Shown here: positions 19,926 to 28,906 of the stretch, piece by piece | Position numbering within the stretch: position 1 is the stretch's first letter | Layout: every line of letters starts with the position of its first letter | NCBI RefSeq assembly: GCF_004342985.1 | Contig: NZ_SMBO01000001.1 | Location: 744,001-808,000, forward strand | Direction: 5' to 3' | DNA: 64,000 bases | DNA from: Novosphingobium sp. PhB57 | GTDB taxonomy: Bacteria; Pseudomonadota; Alphaproteobacteria; Sphingomonadales; Sphingomonadaceae | The notes under the pieces: model-generated | The model's database searches: none | What the model was told of the DNA's origin: nothing | What the model saw: the letters and a program-made list of their open reading frames with translations, nothing else | Translations under genes and position numbers: made by a program

Positions 19926-20678
19926 TTTCCAGCCAGATAGAGTGAGAATCTCAAACCGCTCCACGGTCCTGCCATCGTCTCCGGCGGCGGCGAAAGCCTC
20001 ACGGGCGCGCGCCAGCGCTTCCTTTCCCAAGGGTGGTGGCGCATCGGCCAGGACGCCGCCGATACCCTGGGCACGGATGTCGCCAACGAGCCGCTCCAGG
20101 CTGCGGAAACCGACCTGCAAGGAGCGCTGGTCGATCACCGGGTCCGCGAAAAGCGTGCGCTGGAGCAGTTGTCCGCCCGCGCGCACGTCGACCATGGGAT
20201 GGACCCGAGCGGCCGGACGTTCGCCGTCGGCGGCCAGCATGACATCGCGCAAGGTCGGCAGGCTGCCCGCTGAAAGGAAGCTGGCGATCATCATCCCGCC
20301 CGGCGCCAGGGCCTTGCGGATGTGGACCAGGGCGCCCGGCAGGTCGTTGACCGTGTCCAGCGTGCCGAGACTGGCGATGAGGTCGAAACCTTCGAATGGG
20401 TAAGGGGCTTCCTCGTCGAAGCCTTCCGCCGGTTCCACTTGCGTCACGGCGACGCCCTGCGCGTTCAGGGCCTCGGCCAGTGCGCCGGTCCAATCGCCGA
20501 TGACCAGCGCACGGGCGGGCTCGAAGCGCAGGAAGGAAAGGCGCTCGAGGACGTCTTCCACCATGTCTTCGTGAAGGTACTGCGGTGCGTCGTGCTGCTT
20601 TTGGAGCGTGAGCGCGCGGCGGCGGGCGGCGAGGCGGCGGGCGGACGAGAAGATGCGGGGGGGAGCTTTGCTGGCCAT
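19920..20678 (-). CDS. SAM-dependent methyltransferase, NDUFAF5-like
   Basis: 252 residues from the ATG at 20678. The N-terminus (PPRIFSSARRLAARRRAL) is the signature lead of alphaproteobacterial homologues of the mitochondrial complex I assembly factor NDUFAF5. It is followed by a Rossmann methyltransferase fold: ALVIGDWTGALAEAL (motif I), DLIASLGTLDTVND, and LAPGGMMIASFLSAG. In mitochondria NDUFAF5 hydroxylates an arginine of NDUFS7; a similar role here is inference. Divergent from comF, a common neighbour. Confidence 0.82.
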   Translation of the reverse strand: MASKAPPRIFSSARRLAARRRALTLQKQHDAPQYLHEDMVEDVLERLSFLRFEPARALVIGDWTGALAEALNAQGVAVTQVEPAEGFDEEAPYPFEGFDLIASLGTLDTVNDLPGALVHIRKALAPGGMMIASFLSAGSLPTLRDVMLAADGERPAARVHPMVDVRAGGQLLQRTLFADPVIDQRSLQVGFRSLERLVGDIRAQGIGGVLADAPPPLGKEALARAREAFAAAGDDGRTVERFEILTLSGWKK

Positions 20679-20800
20679 GGTCGCTCCCCTGCCGCTTTGC
20701 GCCGTCCGGTGCAATCGCACTTCGTGCAATTACAGTTCGAGATGGCGGGTTAACGCCTTGTAGCTTGCAGAGCGAAATGCGGCGGCTAGCTTCGCCGCCG

Positions 20801-21568
20801 ATGTCTCTCGTTCGCGCCTTCGATCCGCTTGTCGACCTGATCTTTCCGCCGCGATGTCCGCTGTGCGGAGCAGGGCTGAGCGCGCATGGGGGGCTTTGCG
20901 CTTCATGCTGGGGCGAACTGGCGATACCCGGGGAACCCTCTTGCATCGCCTGCTCCCGGCCGTTCGGCGCCGGCATACCCGAAGGCGCGCTTTGTGCGCC
21001 TTGCCTGGGCGAGCCCCCGCGGCACGACGGCATCGCCGCGGGGACGCTCTACAACGATGCCTCGCGCAAACTCGTGCTCGCTCTGAAGCACGGCAATCGG
21101 ATTTCGCACGCCCGGCTGATGGCGAGGCTGGTCAGCGCCAAGCTGGCTTTCGTGGACGAGACATGGCTGATCGTGCCCGTGCCGCTCCATCGCTGGCGGA
21201 TCTGGCGGCGTGGCTATAACCAGGCCGCCGAGCTGGCCCGCGAGATCGCAAGGATCACCGGGGGCGTCCTTGCCGTCGATCTGCTGGATCGCCGCAAGGC
21301 GACGCCTTCGTTGGGCGGACTGGGCAAGGCTGCGCGGCGCAAGGTCCTGTCCGGCGCCATAGCGGCGCGGCCGTCCCGGAGAGCCATGTTGAAGGGCGCG
21401 AAAGTAATTCTGGTCGACGACGTGCTGACGAGCGGCGCGACGAGCGAGGCCTGCGTATCCAGCCTCAAGCGGGCCGGAGCGGCAAAAGTCGTAGTCGCCT
21501 GCTTTGCACGGGTGCTGGACGAAGCATTGGAGCCTGTGCGCCGATCGCCGAATCCGCCTGAGGTTTGA
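20801..21568 (+). CDS. comF: ComF family protein (phosphoribosyltransferase-like)
   Basis: 255 residues. The N-terminal zinc-finger region has CPLCGAG, CASCW, CIACSRPF and CAPCLG (four CxxC pairs). The phosphoribosyltransferase domain has VPVPLHRWRIWRRGYNQA and the PRPP loop VILVDDVLTSGAT. In naturally competent bacteria ComFC aids DNA uptake; in alphaproteobacteria the role is unknown. The start at 20801 was preferred to 20765. Confidence 0.9.
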   Translation: MSLVRAFDPLVDLIFPPRCPLCGAGLSAHGGLCASCWGELAIPGEPSCIACSRPFGAGIPEGALCAPCLGEPPRHDGIAAGTLYNDASRKLVLALKHGNRISHARLMARLVSAKLAFVDETWLIVPVPLHRWRIWRRGYNQAAELAREIARITGGVLAVDLLDRRKATPSLGGLGKAARRKVLSGAIAARPSRRAMLKGAKVILVDDVLTSGATSEACVSSLKRAGAAKVVVACFARVLDEALEPVRRSPNPPEV

Positions 21569-21604
21569 GATTTCGCCGGACAGGGCGGCAATTACCGGGT
21601 CGCC

Positions 21605-21641
21605 ACAAACGAAAACGCCCGGAACTTTGGGCTCCGGGCGT
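21605..21641 (-). terminator. Intrinsic terminator on the minus strand
   Basis: Perfect 9-bp stem ACGCCCGGA (21615-21623) with TCCGGGCGT (21633-21641) and a 9-base loop. On the minus strand it is followed by TTTTCGTTTG. The plus-strand side lacks T residues, so it serves a minus-strand transcript, yet no protein gene on that strand lies within 3 kb upstream. Confidence 0.75.
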
Positions 21642-21860
21642 CCTCGTGACGAAACTGTTGAGCCCTGCAAAGCAGTTCGGCGGTCCCCCTGTCGGCCGCC
21701 TGGCCCGATCCCTCATTACCTGAAACCAGACCACCCGAAAGTATTCCGGCCTTGTTCCCTGAACCGTGGCGCTTGTATCAGCGACCTGTGGGTCAGCAGC
21801 AGCCCCCAGCTGCAGACAGACATTCCTACGAAATCCCGGGGTTGAAAAGAGGCACGGCGA
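21605..21860 (-). ncRNA. Candidate structured non-coding RNA (identity unknown)
   Basis: The 373 bases between comF and hisI have no credible protein gene. The minus strand ends in an intrinsic terminator and contains several local hairpins: GACC-CACA-GGUC, GUUC-AGG-GAAC nested in CCAC..GUGG, GGCGG..CCGCC and CUGC-UUU-GCAG. Size (about 200-250 nt) and isolation between genes would fit a housekeeping RNA such as 6S RNA, but I cannot confirm a family. It lacks the SRP RNA tetraloop motif and RNase P or tmRNA signatures. The 5' end is a guess. Confidence 0.4.
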
Positions 21861-21941
21861 AGCTACGAGGATTTTGGTCAACGGCTGTGGTTATCGTGCA
21901 ACAACCGCGTCCAATGAATTCAAATCGGAGAAATTTCCGTC

Positions 21942-22319
21942 ATGTCCGAAGCAAGCAAGGCCGAACGCGAACTGGGCACTACTTTCCTGCCGCGATTCGA
22001 TGCGCAGGGTCTGCTCATCGCCATAGCCGTCGACTCGCAGACGCGGGACATCCTGATGGTGGCCTACATGAACCAGGAAGCGCTCGAAAAGACGCTCGAA
22101 ACGGGGCTCGCCCATTTCCACTCGCGCTCGCGCGGGACCTTGTGGCTGAAGGGAGAGACCTCGGGCCATTTCCTGCGTGTCGAGGACATCCGAGTGGATT
22201 GCGACCAGGATGCGCTGGAACTGCGGGTTCGGCCCGAAGGACCGGCCTGCCATACGGGGGCGCGAAGCTGCTTTTATAGGAAGTTGTCGGGCGATTCTTT
22301 GATTCGCGTTTCCGACTAA
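21942..22319 (+). CDS. hisI: Phosphoribosyl-AMP cyclohydrolase
   Basis: Third step of histidine biosynthesis, opening the adenine ring of PR-AMP. 125 residues, monofunctional (no HisE domain). Motifs are VAYMNQEAL and HFHSRSRGTLWLKGE. Zn/Mg ligands are in DIRVDCDQDAL and GPACHTGARSCFYR. It stands apart from other his genes, which is usual in sphingomonads. Confidence 0.97.
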   Translation: MSEASKAERELGTTFLPRFDAQGLLIAIAVDSQTRDILMVAYMNQEALEKTLETGLAHFHSRSRGTLWLKGETSGHFLRVEDIRVDCDQDALELRVRPEGPACHTGARSCFYRKLSGDSLIRVSD

Positions 22320-22713
22320 GCAGTTAGCAATCGATTGAGTAATTACAGTATAGGAAAAGCACCTCTTCCCTTAAGAACATGCACTTATCGGCCGATTTCA
22401 AAATTAACCAAAGAATCAGCATGTTCTACAGGTCACCATTGAGCGGACGGAGCGGACGGATCATCGCAATCGGCTCGCAAGACGTCTCTCGCCAATGAAC
22501 TATCCCGGACGACAGGGTGCAAGGACCGTCTTCGGTCGTGCCCGTCCTACGAGAAAAATCGTTGATTGGCAGGGACTTTGGTCGGTGCTCCGTGCCCCAT
22601 GCACCGGGTCGTGGCCCTGCCGGCTTCCGGGTCGCCGACTTTCGGAGGCGAACCGGGCGGAGATGGGTGGCCTTGTCAGGCGCCTGGGGCGCATGAATGG
22701 AAGGGAAGCATCA
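22320..22713. promoter_or_regulatory. Long regulatory/leader region before the repeat-protein gene
   Basis: 394 bases without a convincing gene. The first 110 bases are AT-rich for this genome. A perfect inverted repeat AGAACATGC (22374-22382) / GCATGTTCT (22419-22427) encloses a second palindrome ATCGGCCGAT (22387-22396). A direct repeat GAGCGGACG-GAGCGGACG follows near 22440-22459. The remainder is GC-rich leader ending in the ribosome site GGAAGGGAAG. Operator sites are likely, but the regulator is unknown. Confidence 0.5.
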
Positions 22714-23109
22714 ATGAAGCATAAAGCGTTGATTGCTGCCATGGTGGTGGGGCTCGTAGCAGCACCAACCGCCGCAATGGCAGATCAGAGGCCGAGCTCG
22801 TCCTCCAGCAACTTCCACACCTCGGACTCGTCCAAGAGTTCCAGCAAGAACTCCGGCTGGGGCCGGGGCGACAACTGGGGTCGCGGTAACGATCGCGGCA
22901 ACGACCGTTGGGGCAAGCCCAGCTGGGGTTCGAACAAGCCCGGTTGGGGTTGGGGTAAGCCTGGTTCCGGTTGGGGCAAGCCCAACTGGGGTTGGGGCAA
23001 GCCCGGCTGGGGCTGGGGCCACGACAACGGTCACGGCCACGGACATGACAACGGTCATGGCCATGGTGGCTGGGGCGATGACGATGGCGGCAAGTCGCAC
23101 GGCTGCTGA
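22714..23109 (+). CDS. Secreted Trp/Gly/Lys/Pro-repeat protein with His-rich tail
   Basis: 131 residues with a clear signal peptide (1-23, ending AMA). A Ser/Lys-rich segment follows, then repeats of WGKP(G/N/S)WGWGKP type (about 68-103), and a tail of HGHGHDNGHGHGG plus an acidic DDDGG run ending in Cys. The composition suggests a disordered, envelope-associated or extracellular protein; the His cluster could bind metal. I do not recognise a family. The in-frame extension upstream was rejected because it precedes the signal peptide. Terminator at 23126. Confidence 0.75.
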   Translation: MKHKALIAAMVVGLVAAPTAAMADQRPSSSSSNFHTSDSSKSSSKNSGWGRGDNWGRGNDRGNDRWGKPSWGSNKPGWGWGKPGSGWGKPNWGWGKPGWGWGHDNGHGHGHDNGHGHGGWGDDDGGKSHGC

Positions 23110-23125
23110 GCCGGTGATTTGACCA

Positions 23126-23158
23126 CCGTGGCCGCCCTTCGGGGCGGCCACGGCTTTA
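23126..23158 (+). terminator. Intrinsic terminator with TTCG tetraloop
   Basis: Perfect 12-bp stem CCGTGGCCGCCC / GGGCGGCCACGG closed by TTCG, followed by CTTTAAG. It ends the repeat-protein gene and also lies between it and the convergent hydrolase gene. Confidence 0.8.
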
Positions 23159-23163
23159 AGTAG

Positions 23164-23865
23164 TTATCCTAGAACTTCGTCGAACAGACTGAGCATCGCG
23201 GCCCAGCTCTGACGGTCGGCGCTGGCATCGTAGCCGATGGCGGCCATGCCCCGTTCGTCGCTTCCCGGATCGGTGAAGCCATGGCGAACGCCGGAGTAGG
23301 CATGGAAATGCCAGTTCGCTTCGGCACGATCCATCTCATCCCAGAAACCGATGACCTGCTCGCGCGGGACGAGGGGATCGGCGTCTCCGTGGCAGACCAG
23401 GATACGCGCCTTGACCGCGCCCGGTTCTGCGGGTGCCGCGGTCGCAAGGGTGCCGTGGAAGCTCACGGCCGCGACCAGGTCCTGTCCGCCGCGCGCCGCT
23501 TCCAGAACGGCCTGTCCGCCCATGCAGTACCCGATGCCGAGCATCGGCAGCCCCGCCGTTTCGGGGAGGCTGCGCAGGGCCGTGATGGCAGCGTCGATAC
23601 GGCCGCGGTAATGTGCATTGTCCGAACGCAGCTTCTCCGCCATCGGGAAGGACGCTTCGAAGCTGGCGACAGGCTCCCCGTAGAAGTCCGAAACCAGGGT
23701 GAGGTAGCCGAGGTCCGCGAGCATCTTCGCGCGCCGTTCCATCGCCGCGTTGAAGTTGGCGATCGTCGGGAACAGGACCACGGCCGCGCGAGGCGTGGCT
23801 TCGGGACGCGCCAGATGGCCGGTCAGGTTCTGACCGGCGTGGCTGTAGGCAATCGTTTCGAGCAT
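23164..23865 (-). CDS. Dienelactone hydrolase family protein
   Basis: Alpha/beta hydrolase, 233 residues from the ATG at 23865. The Cys nucleophile is C114 in GIGYCMGGQ, with Asp in CHGDADPLVP and His in GVRHGF, which is the Cys-Asp-His triad of the dienelactone hydrolase family. The true substrate is unknown; the genomic context is not an aromatic-degradation cluster. A GGAG site lies 5 bases before the ATG and the cysK stop is 2 bases upstream, so it is the last gene of the MFS-cysK operon. A longer open frame running through cysK was rejected. Confidence 0.9.
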   Translation of the reverse strand: MLETIAYSHAGQNLTGHLARPEATPRAAVVLFPTIANFNAAMERRAKMLADLGYLTLVSDFYGEPVASFEASFPMAEKLRSDNAHYRGRIDAAITALRSLPETAGLPMLGIGYCMGGQAVLEAARGGQDLVAAVSFHGTLATAAPAEPGAVKARILVCHGDADPLVPREQVIGFWDEMDRAEANWHFHAYSGVRHGFTDPGSDERGMAAIGYDASADRQSWAAMLSLFDEVLG

Positions 23866-23867
23866 GA

Positions 23868-24785
23868 TTACTCCGGAAGGAAGTCCGGCACCGAGAGATA
23901 GCGCTCGCCGGTGTCGTAGTTGAAGCCGAGCACGCGGCTGCCTGCGGGAAGCTCCTTCAGCTTCTGGGCGATGGCGGCCAGCGTCGCGCCCGAGCTGATA
24001 CCTACCAGCATGCCTTCCTCGGTCGCGCAGCGGCGCGCCCAATCCTTGGCATCGGCCGGGTCTACCTGGAGCGCGCCGTCGATGGACTGGGTATGGAGAT
24101 TGGCGGGGACGAAGCCGGCGCCGATGCCCTGGATCGGATGGGGGCCGGGCTGGCCGCCGGAAATCACCGGGGAGAGCGTGGGTTCGACAGCATAGGCCTT
24201 GAGTGAAGGCCAGCTCTGCTTGAGGGTTTCCGCGCAGCCGGTGAGGTGGCCGCCGGTGCCGACGCCGGTAATCAGCACGTCGATCGGGCTGTCGGCGAAA
24301 TCGGCCAGGATTTCCTTCGCGGTGGTCGCGACATGGACCGCGACATTGGCCGGATTTTCGAACTGCTGCGGCATCCACGAACCTGGGATCGTGTCGAGCA
24401 GCTCCTTGGCGCGCTCGATCGAGCCCTTCATGCCCTTCTCGCGCGGGGTGAGGTCGAAGCTGGCGCCATAGGCCAGCATCAGGCGGCGACGCTCGATCGA
24501 CATCGATTCGGGCATGACGAGCACGAGTTTGTAGCCCTTGACCGCCGCGACCATGGCCAGGCCGATCCCGGTGTTGCCCGAAGTCGGCTCGATGATGGTG
24601 CCGCCCGGCTTCAGCGTGCCATCGGCTTCGGCAGCTTCGACCATGGCGAGCGCGATGCGGTCCTTGATCGAACCGCCGGGGTTCGTGCGCTCTGCCTTTA
24701 CCCAGACTTCATGGTCCGGGAACAAGCGCGAGAGGCGAATATGCGGCGTATTCCCGATCGTGGCGAGAATGCTGTCGGCCTTCAT
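23868..24785 (-). CDS. cysK: Cysteine synthase A (O-acetylserine sulfhydrylase)
   Basis: PLP enzyme making cysteine from O-acetylserine and sulfide. 305 residues: PLP lysine K41 in [11 protein letters not shown], substrate loop [11 protein letters not shown], phosphate loop [11 protein letters not shown], and C-terminal [10 protein letters not shown]. Its ATG overlaps the MFS gene stop by 4 bases. Confidence 0.96.
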   Translation of the reverse strand: MKADSILATIGNTPHIRLSRLFPDHEVWVKAERTNPGGSIKDRIALAMVEAAEADGTLKPGGTIIEPTSGNTGIGLAMVAAVKGYKLVLVMPESMSIERRRLMLAYGASFDLTPREKGMKGSIERAKELLDTIPGSWMPQQFENPANVAVHVATTAKEILADFADSPIDVLITGVGTGGHLTGCAETLKQSWPSLKAYAVEPTLSPVISGGQPGPHPIQGIGAGFVPANLHTQSIDGALQVDPADAKDWARRCATEEGMLVGISSGATLAAIAQKLKELPAGSRVLGFNYDTGERYLSVPDFLPE

Positions 24786-26089
24786 TGTTCATGCTCCCAT
24801 CGTGGTGCGAAGGTGCGGGCACGGCGGATCTCGGGAAAGCTCCAGGCCCAGATTGCGGTAATGACTATGGCAGCGCCGCCACCGAAAACAACAGCCCCGG
24901 TCGCGCCCAGCAGGGCCGCGGCCACGCCGGACTGCATCTCGCCCAGCTCGTTCGAGGCGGATATGGCGAGGCCGGAAATGGCCGAAACCCTTCCGCGCTT
25001 GTCGTCCGGGGTGCGAAGCTGGACCAGGGAACTGCGGATGAAGACCGAAATCATGTCCGCCGCGCCGAGCAGGGCCAGGAAGCCCAGCGACACCGCGAAA
25101 CTGCGCGAGAGGCCGAAGCCCACGGTCATGGCGCCGTAGGCCGCGACCGAGAGCAGCATCTTCACGCCCACGTTCTTGGCGAGGGGGCGGAACGAGAGCC
25201 AGACGGCGACGATAGCGGCACCGGCCGCCGTCGCGGCGCGCATCTGGCCCAGGCCCTCGGGCCCGACGTGGAGGATATCCCGCGCGAATACCGGCATGAG
25301 CGCGGTCGCGCCGCCGAGCAGAACGGCGAAGAGGTCCAGCGTGATGCAGCCAAGCAGGAAGCGCTCACGCCAGATGAAATGGAAACCGTCGACGATCTGG
25401 CGGACCGGATGATCGCGGCGCGCGTCCTTGGGGACGGGCGGCAGGTTGCGGATGCTGGTGATGCTGAAGGCGGCCACGGCCATGAGCACGGCCGCGATCC
25501 AGTAGGGCATCGCGTGATGGCGCGCGAAGAGGAAGCCGAAGGCTGCCGGGCCGATGATGGTTCCGGCCTCGATGGCGATCGAGTTGAAAGCGATGGCGCG
25601 CGGGATCAGCGAAGTGGGCACGATGTTCGGCGCGATCGCCGTCATCGACGGGCTCACGAAGACGCGGGCGATGCCGTGGAGCGCGGCGAAAAGATAGAGT
25701 ACCGGCAGGCTGCGCAGATCGAGTTCGGTGATCAGAGCCAGGCCGATGGCGACCAGGATGTCCACCGACATGGCTATTCCCGCCACTTTGCGCCGGTCGA
25801 ACCGGTCGGCGATGACGCCGGCTACCGGGGTCAGCAGGAAGATCGGCAGGAACTGCGCGAAGCCAAGCAGGCCGAGCTGGAACGAGGCTTCGGCAATCGA
25901 CATGCCGTAAACGCTGCGGGCCACGTCATAGAGCTGGTAGCCGATGATGACGACCATGCCCGTGGAGGCGAACACCACGGCGAAGCGGGCTAGCCAGAAC
26001 TTGCGGTAATCCGCAATGCGCAGCGGGGAGGTGGGCTCTGGCAGCACGGAAGGGCTGGAAGTGTCGATGGTACTCACGGCTTGCTGCAT
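24782..26089 (-). CDS. MFS transporter (MFS_3/EntS-like)
   Basis: 435 residues and about twelve membrane segments. The family loop between TM2 and TM3 reads [12 protein letters not shown], and the second-half equivalent is close to [12 protein letters not shown]. It is most like the MFS_3 group of exporters (enterobactin exporter EntS and relatives). The substrate is unknown; coupling to cysK could mean export of a cysteine-related metabolite, which is speculation. First gene of the operon with cysK and the hydrolase. Confidence 0.87.
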   Translation of the reverse strand: MQQAVSTIDTSSPSVLPEPTSPLRIADYRKFWLARFAVVFASTGMVVIIGYQLYDVARSVYGMSIAEASFQLGLLGFAQFLPIFLLTPVAGVIADRFDRRKVAGIAMSVDILVAIGLALITELDLRSLPVLYLFAALHGIARVFVSPSMTAIAPNIVPTSLIPRAIAFNSIAIEAGTIIGPAAFGFLFARHHAMPYWIAAVLMAVAAFSITSIRNLPPVPKDARRDHPVRQIVDGFHFIWRERFLLGCITLDLFAVLLGGATALMPVFARDILHVGPEGLGQMRAATAAGAAIVAVWLSFRPLAKNVGVKMLLSVAAYGAMTVGFGLSRSFAVSLGFLALLGAADMISVFIRSSLVQLRTPDDKRGRVSAISGLAISASNELGEMQSGVAAALLGATGAVVFGGGAAIVITAIWAWSFPEIRRARTFAPRWEHEQ

Positions 26090-26152
26090 GGCAGCATGTC
26101 AAAGCATTGCCAAGACATGCCGCTCATGCGCAGCGATAGCTTATGTTTGGGA

Positions 26153-28267
26153 TCAATAAGTAAACCGCGCGGTGATCCGCACGTCACGCCCGGCGATGGG
26201 TACGAAGTCGCGCGTTTCCGAAGCGGCCAGGCGTCCGGTCACGTCCAGAAGGTTGTCCGCCGCGAGGATGAGCGAGAGCGGGCCCTGCTCGCCGAAGGGC
26301 CGCCAGGTGGCGCTGGCGTTGACGAGCGTGAACGCGCTCGTGGGGTTTTCATTCTCCGTCACGCGGGTCTGCCTGGCATTCCATTCGACCTCTCCGCGCA
26401 AGGTGAAGGCGGCCGAATCGAATTCCACGCCGCCACGGGCGCGCAGGGGCGGGATCCGCGGCACGGGGCCCATGTCGACGAGACGGGCATGGGTATAGTC
26501 CACGCCGCCATCGGCCTTGATCGCCTTGTCGCCGCCCCAGCGGGCGAATGTCACGCCGCCCTCGGCCTCGATGCCGCGGAAGCGGGCAGGGGCCTGGAGG
26601 TACTGATACACCGGGAAATCCTCGATCACTTCGCCGGTGGGCACGGCGGTGATGAAGTTCGAGAAGTTGGTGCCGAACACCGTGACCGAACCGGCGATAT
26701 CCCCGCCGTTGTAGCGCACGCCAGCCTCGATGCCGTCGCTCCGCTCCACCGTGAAGTTCGGATTGCCGCGCTCGTAGGACTGGGTGGCATCGTGCAGCCC
26801 ATCGACGAACAGTTCCTCAGCGGATGGAGCACGCTCGCCGTGCGAATAGTTCACCGAGAGCGTCACGGTATCGATGGGATGCCAGGCGAGGCCGGCCACG
26901 CCGGAATACTGGTCGAAATTGCGATGCTGGTCAGCCGGAACCGTGTCGATCCGCGTATTTTCGTAACGCAGTGCGCCTTCGATGTCGAACTGGCCCACTT
27001 CGAGACGCTGCAGCGTGAAGAGGGCAAGGCGGTCGGTGTTGTTGTTCGGCAGCAGCTTCTCGTCACCGGCGATGTCGAGTTGGGCCGACGAGTATTGCAC
27101 GCCGGTCGAACCGCTCCAGATCCCGCGCTTGGCCTGGTCTGCCTGGAGGCGAACTTCGACGGCCTTGTTGTGGAACTGGGTGCCGATGTCGCCACCCTCG
27201 ATTTCGGCATGCTCATAGTCGCCATAAGCGCCGCGCACTTCCAGCCGCTTGAGGAAACCTTCGAGATTGACGCCGGCGCGCAAGTCCACGCGGGTCTGGC
27301 GCAGCGAGATGCTGGTCGCGCTCGGATCGGTGGAGGGGCGCGGCGGGATGCCATAGTCGTTGGCCAGGCGCTGTACCGAAACGCCGATGTCGCCGCCGTC
27401 GTCGATGAAGGCGAGGCCGCCACCGAGGGTCCAGCCTTCGGTGCCGCTGTTGGCGATCTTGCCGCGACGATTGGCCTGCTGGGTCAGCGTGGCCGCGCCG
27501 GTCAGGTCCCCGGCATCGGACAGGGTGCTTGCCTGCGCCAGGGTCTCCGCGCGCAGTTCGGGCGACAGGACATAGCCGCCGACGTGGAGGTCGTCGCTGT
27601 GATAGTAGGATGCATCGAAATGGGCGACGAGGCGGCTTGCCAGCCGGACGTCGGTGGTGATGCCGCCGTTGACCATGTCGGCGGCCGTGCCGAAGGATCC
27701 CAGCGCGTCCAGGGTGAAGGCCTTGTCCGGCACCTTGCGCGGAATACGCTTGTCCACGGCATTGACCGCGCCGCCCGAAGGGTCGCTGGCATAGAGCAGG
27801 ACGCGCGGGCCGTGGAGCACTTCGATGCGCTCGACATTGAGGGTATCGAGCGAGACGGCGTGGTCGGCCGAGACCGAGGAGGCATCGAGCGAACCGATGC
27901 CATCGAGCAGGACCTGGACGCGCGGACCGTCGAAGCCGCGCAGGACCGGCCGTGACACACCCGGCGCGAAACCGCTGCTGGACACGCCCGGCAGGCTGGC
28001 AAGCATTTCGCCGATCTGCGGCTTGAGGTCGCGGGTCAGCGCTTCGCCTGAGAGAACGACCGGCGCGGCGATGGGATCGGCATTGCCGGAGATCAGGCGA
28101 CCGGTGACGATGATTTCCGGACCGGCTTCCTGGGGATGGCCATCGCCATCGACAGGTGCGGTCGCTTGCGCCCCGACAGCCTGCGCGGAAGCAGGCATTG
28201 CCGCCAATATCGTGGAAAGGGCGCCGGCGGTGACCAGCAGTGCGATTCGGGCGGTTGGGAGCGTCAT
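26153..28267 (-). CDS. TonB-dependent outer-membrane receptor, ZnuD-like
   Basis: 704 residues from the ATG at 28267, with a signal peptide (ending ASA). The plug domain (about 55-170) has PVLRGFDGPRVQVLLDGI and the NVERIEVLHGP motif. A 22-strand barrel follows to the C-terminal aromatic ITARFTY. The plug closely follows the ZnuD pattern (SSVSADHAVSLDTLNVERI) and an extracellular loop has YYHSDDLHVGG, consistent with zinc uptake; this assignment is inferred. A TTG at 28303 is a weaker alternative start. Confidence 0.88.
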   Translation of the reverse strand: MTLPTARIALLVTAGALSTILAAMPASAQAVGAQATAPVDGDGHPQEAGPEIIVTGRLISGNADPIAAPVVLSGEALTRDLKPQIGEMLASLPGVSSSGFAPGVSRPVLRGFDGPRVQVLLDGIGSLDASSVSADHAVSLDTLNVERIEVLHGPRVLLYASDPSGGAVNAVDKRIPRKVPDKAFTLDALGSFGTAADMVNGGITTDVRLASRLVAHFDASYYHSDDLHVGGYVLSPELRAETLAQASTLSDAGDLTGAATLTQQANRRGKIANSGTEGWTLGGGLAFIDDGGDIGVSVQRLANDYGIPPRPSTDPSATSISLRQTRVDLRAGVNLEGFLKRLEVRGAYGDYEHAEIEGGDIGTQFHNKAVEVRLQADQAKRGIWSGSTGVQYSSAQLDIAGDEKLLPNNNTDRLALFTLQRLEVGQFDIEGALRYENTRIDTVPADQHRNFDQYSGVAGLAWHPIDTVTLSVNYSHGERAPSAEELFVDGLHDATQSYERGNPNFTVERSDGIEAGVRYNGGDIAGSVTVFGTNFSNFITAVPTGEVIEDFPVYQYLQAPARFRGIEAEGGVTFARWGGDKAIKADGGVDYTHARLVDMGPVPRIPPLRARGGVEFDSAAFTLRGEVEWNARQTRVTENENPTSAFTLVNASATWRPFGEQGPLSLILAADNLLDVTGRLAASETRDFVPIAGRDVRITARFTY

Positions 28268-28288
28268 GGCCAACCGGCTAATTGCGAG

Positions 28289-28303
28289 GTTATAACATAT
28301 CAA
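28289..28303 (-). promoter_or_regulatory. Possible Zur-like half-site before the TonB receptor
   Basis: On the minus strand TTGATATGTTATAAC, containing the palindrome GTTATAAC (28289-28296), lies 22-36 bases before the ATG. It resembles one arm plus the centre of Zur boxes, but the second arm does not match. Weak evidence. Confidence 0.25.
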
Positions 28304-28388
28304 TTCTGAAATGTTGCCCGGCGACGAAACGAGCCATGAATGCGATGAAGCGAATGTTCGGCCGAAAGCAGGCGGTCGGTCTTCCGCC

Positions 28389-28727
28389 TCAGCGCCGGGG
28401 GCGCAAGCGAGGGTTCGGCTGAACGGTGTCCACCAGCTTCAGGAAGTCGTCGATGCGGATGATCCGTTCGAACTGGAAGCCCGCACGTCCTTCATGCGCC
28501 CAGATCAGATGAGCCTCGATCCGGCCGATCACCGGCAGGCGCATCACCAGACGTTCCCCGCGCTCGAGCGGAAGGTCGCCCTGGGACATGAAACCCTGGG
28601 CCGAGAGATTGACGATGTGCAGATGCAGGTCGCCCAGTTGGCGGTGCTCCGCAATCACCGGGTAATCGACGGGGTGCCGCGCCGCGCGACGTTTGTCGGT
28701 TACAGTGAGCTGCGCTCCTGCAGTCAT
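28389..28727 (-). CDS. PilZ domain protein
   Basis: 112 residues from the ATG at 28727. A PilZ domain occupies almost the whole protein: DKRRAARHPVDYPV supplies the RxxxR c-di-GMP-binding motif, and IVNLSAQGFM corresponds to the D/NxSxxG motif (NLSAQG). It is probably a single-domain c-di-GMP effector acting on a partner protein. The longer upstream frame lacks homology and was rejected. Confidence 0.88.
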   Translation of the reverse strand: MTAGAQLTVTDKRRAARHPVDYPVIAEHRQLGDLHLHIVNLSAQGFMSQGDLPLERGERLVMRLPVIGRIEAHLIWAHEGRAGFQFERIIRIDDFLKLVDTVQPNPRLRPRR

Positions 28728-28842
28728 CTCTATTGCCCCTGTTGTGACCGTGAGCAAGGACAGTGCATCAAAATGGCAAAGAAACGGTAAATTCGTTCGC
28801 TTTTTGCCAGTCACAGGCGGCAAAATGTGCCGCTCTTGCGTT

Positions 28843-28874
28843 AAAGCGCCCCGGTTACGGGAACCGGAGCGCTT
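28843..28874 (-). terminator. Intrinsic terminator of tyrS
   Basis: Imperfect stem AAGCGC-C-CCGGTT / AACCGG-A-GCGCTT followed on the minus strand by TTTAACGC, placed 33 bases after the tyrS stop. Confidence 0.7.
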
Positions 28875-28906
28875 CAGTTCAATCATGTTAGCAAACGATT
28901 ACGTAG

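Noticed and set aside
23164..24378. A 404-codon minus-strand frame fusing extra sequence to the dienelactone hydrolase
   Set aside because: The added part overlaps cysK in another frame; a ribosome site and the family start lie at 23865.
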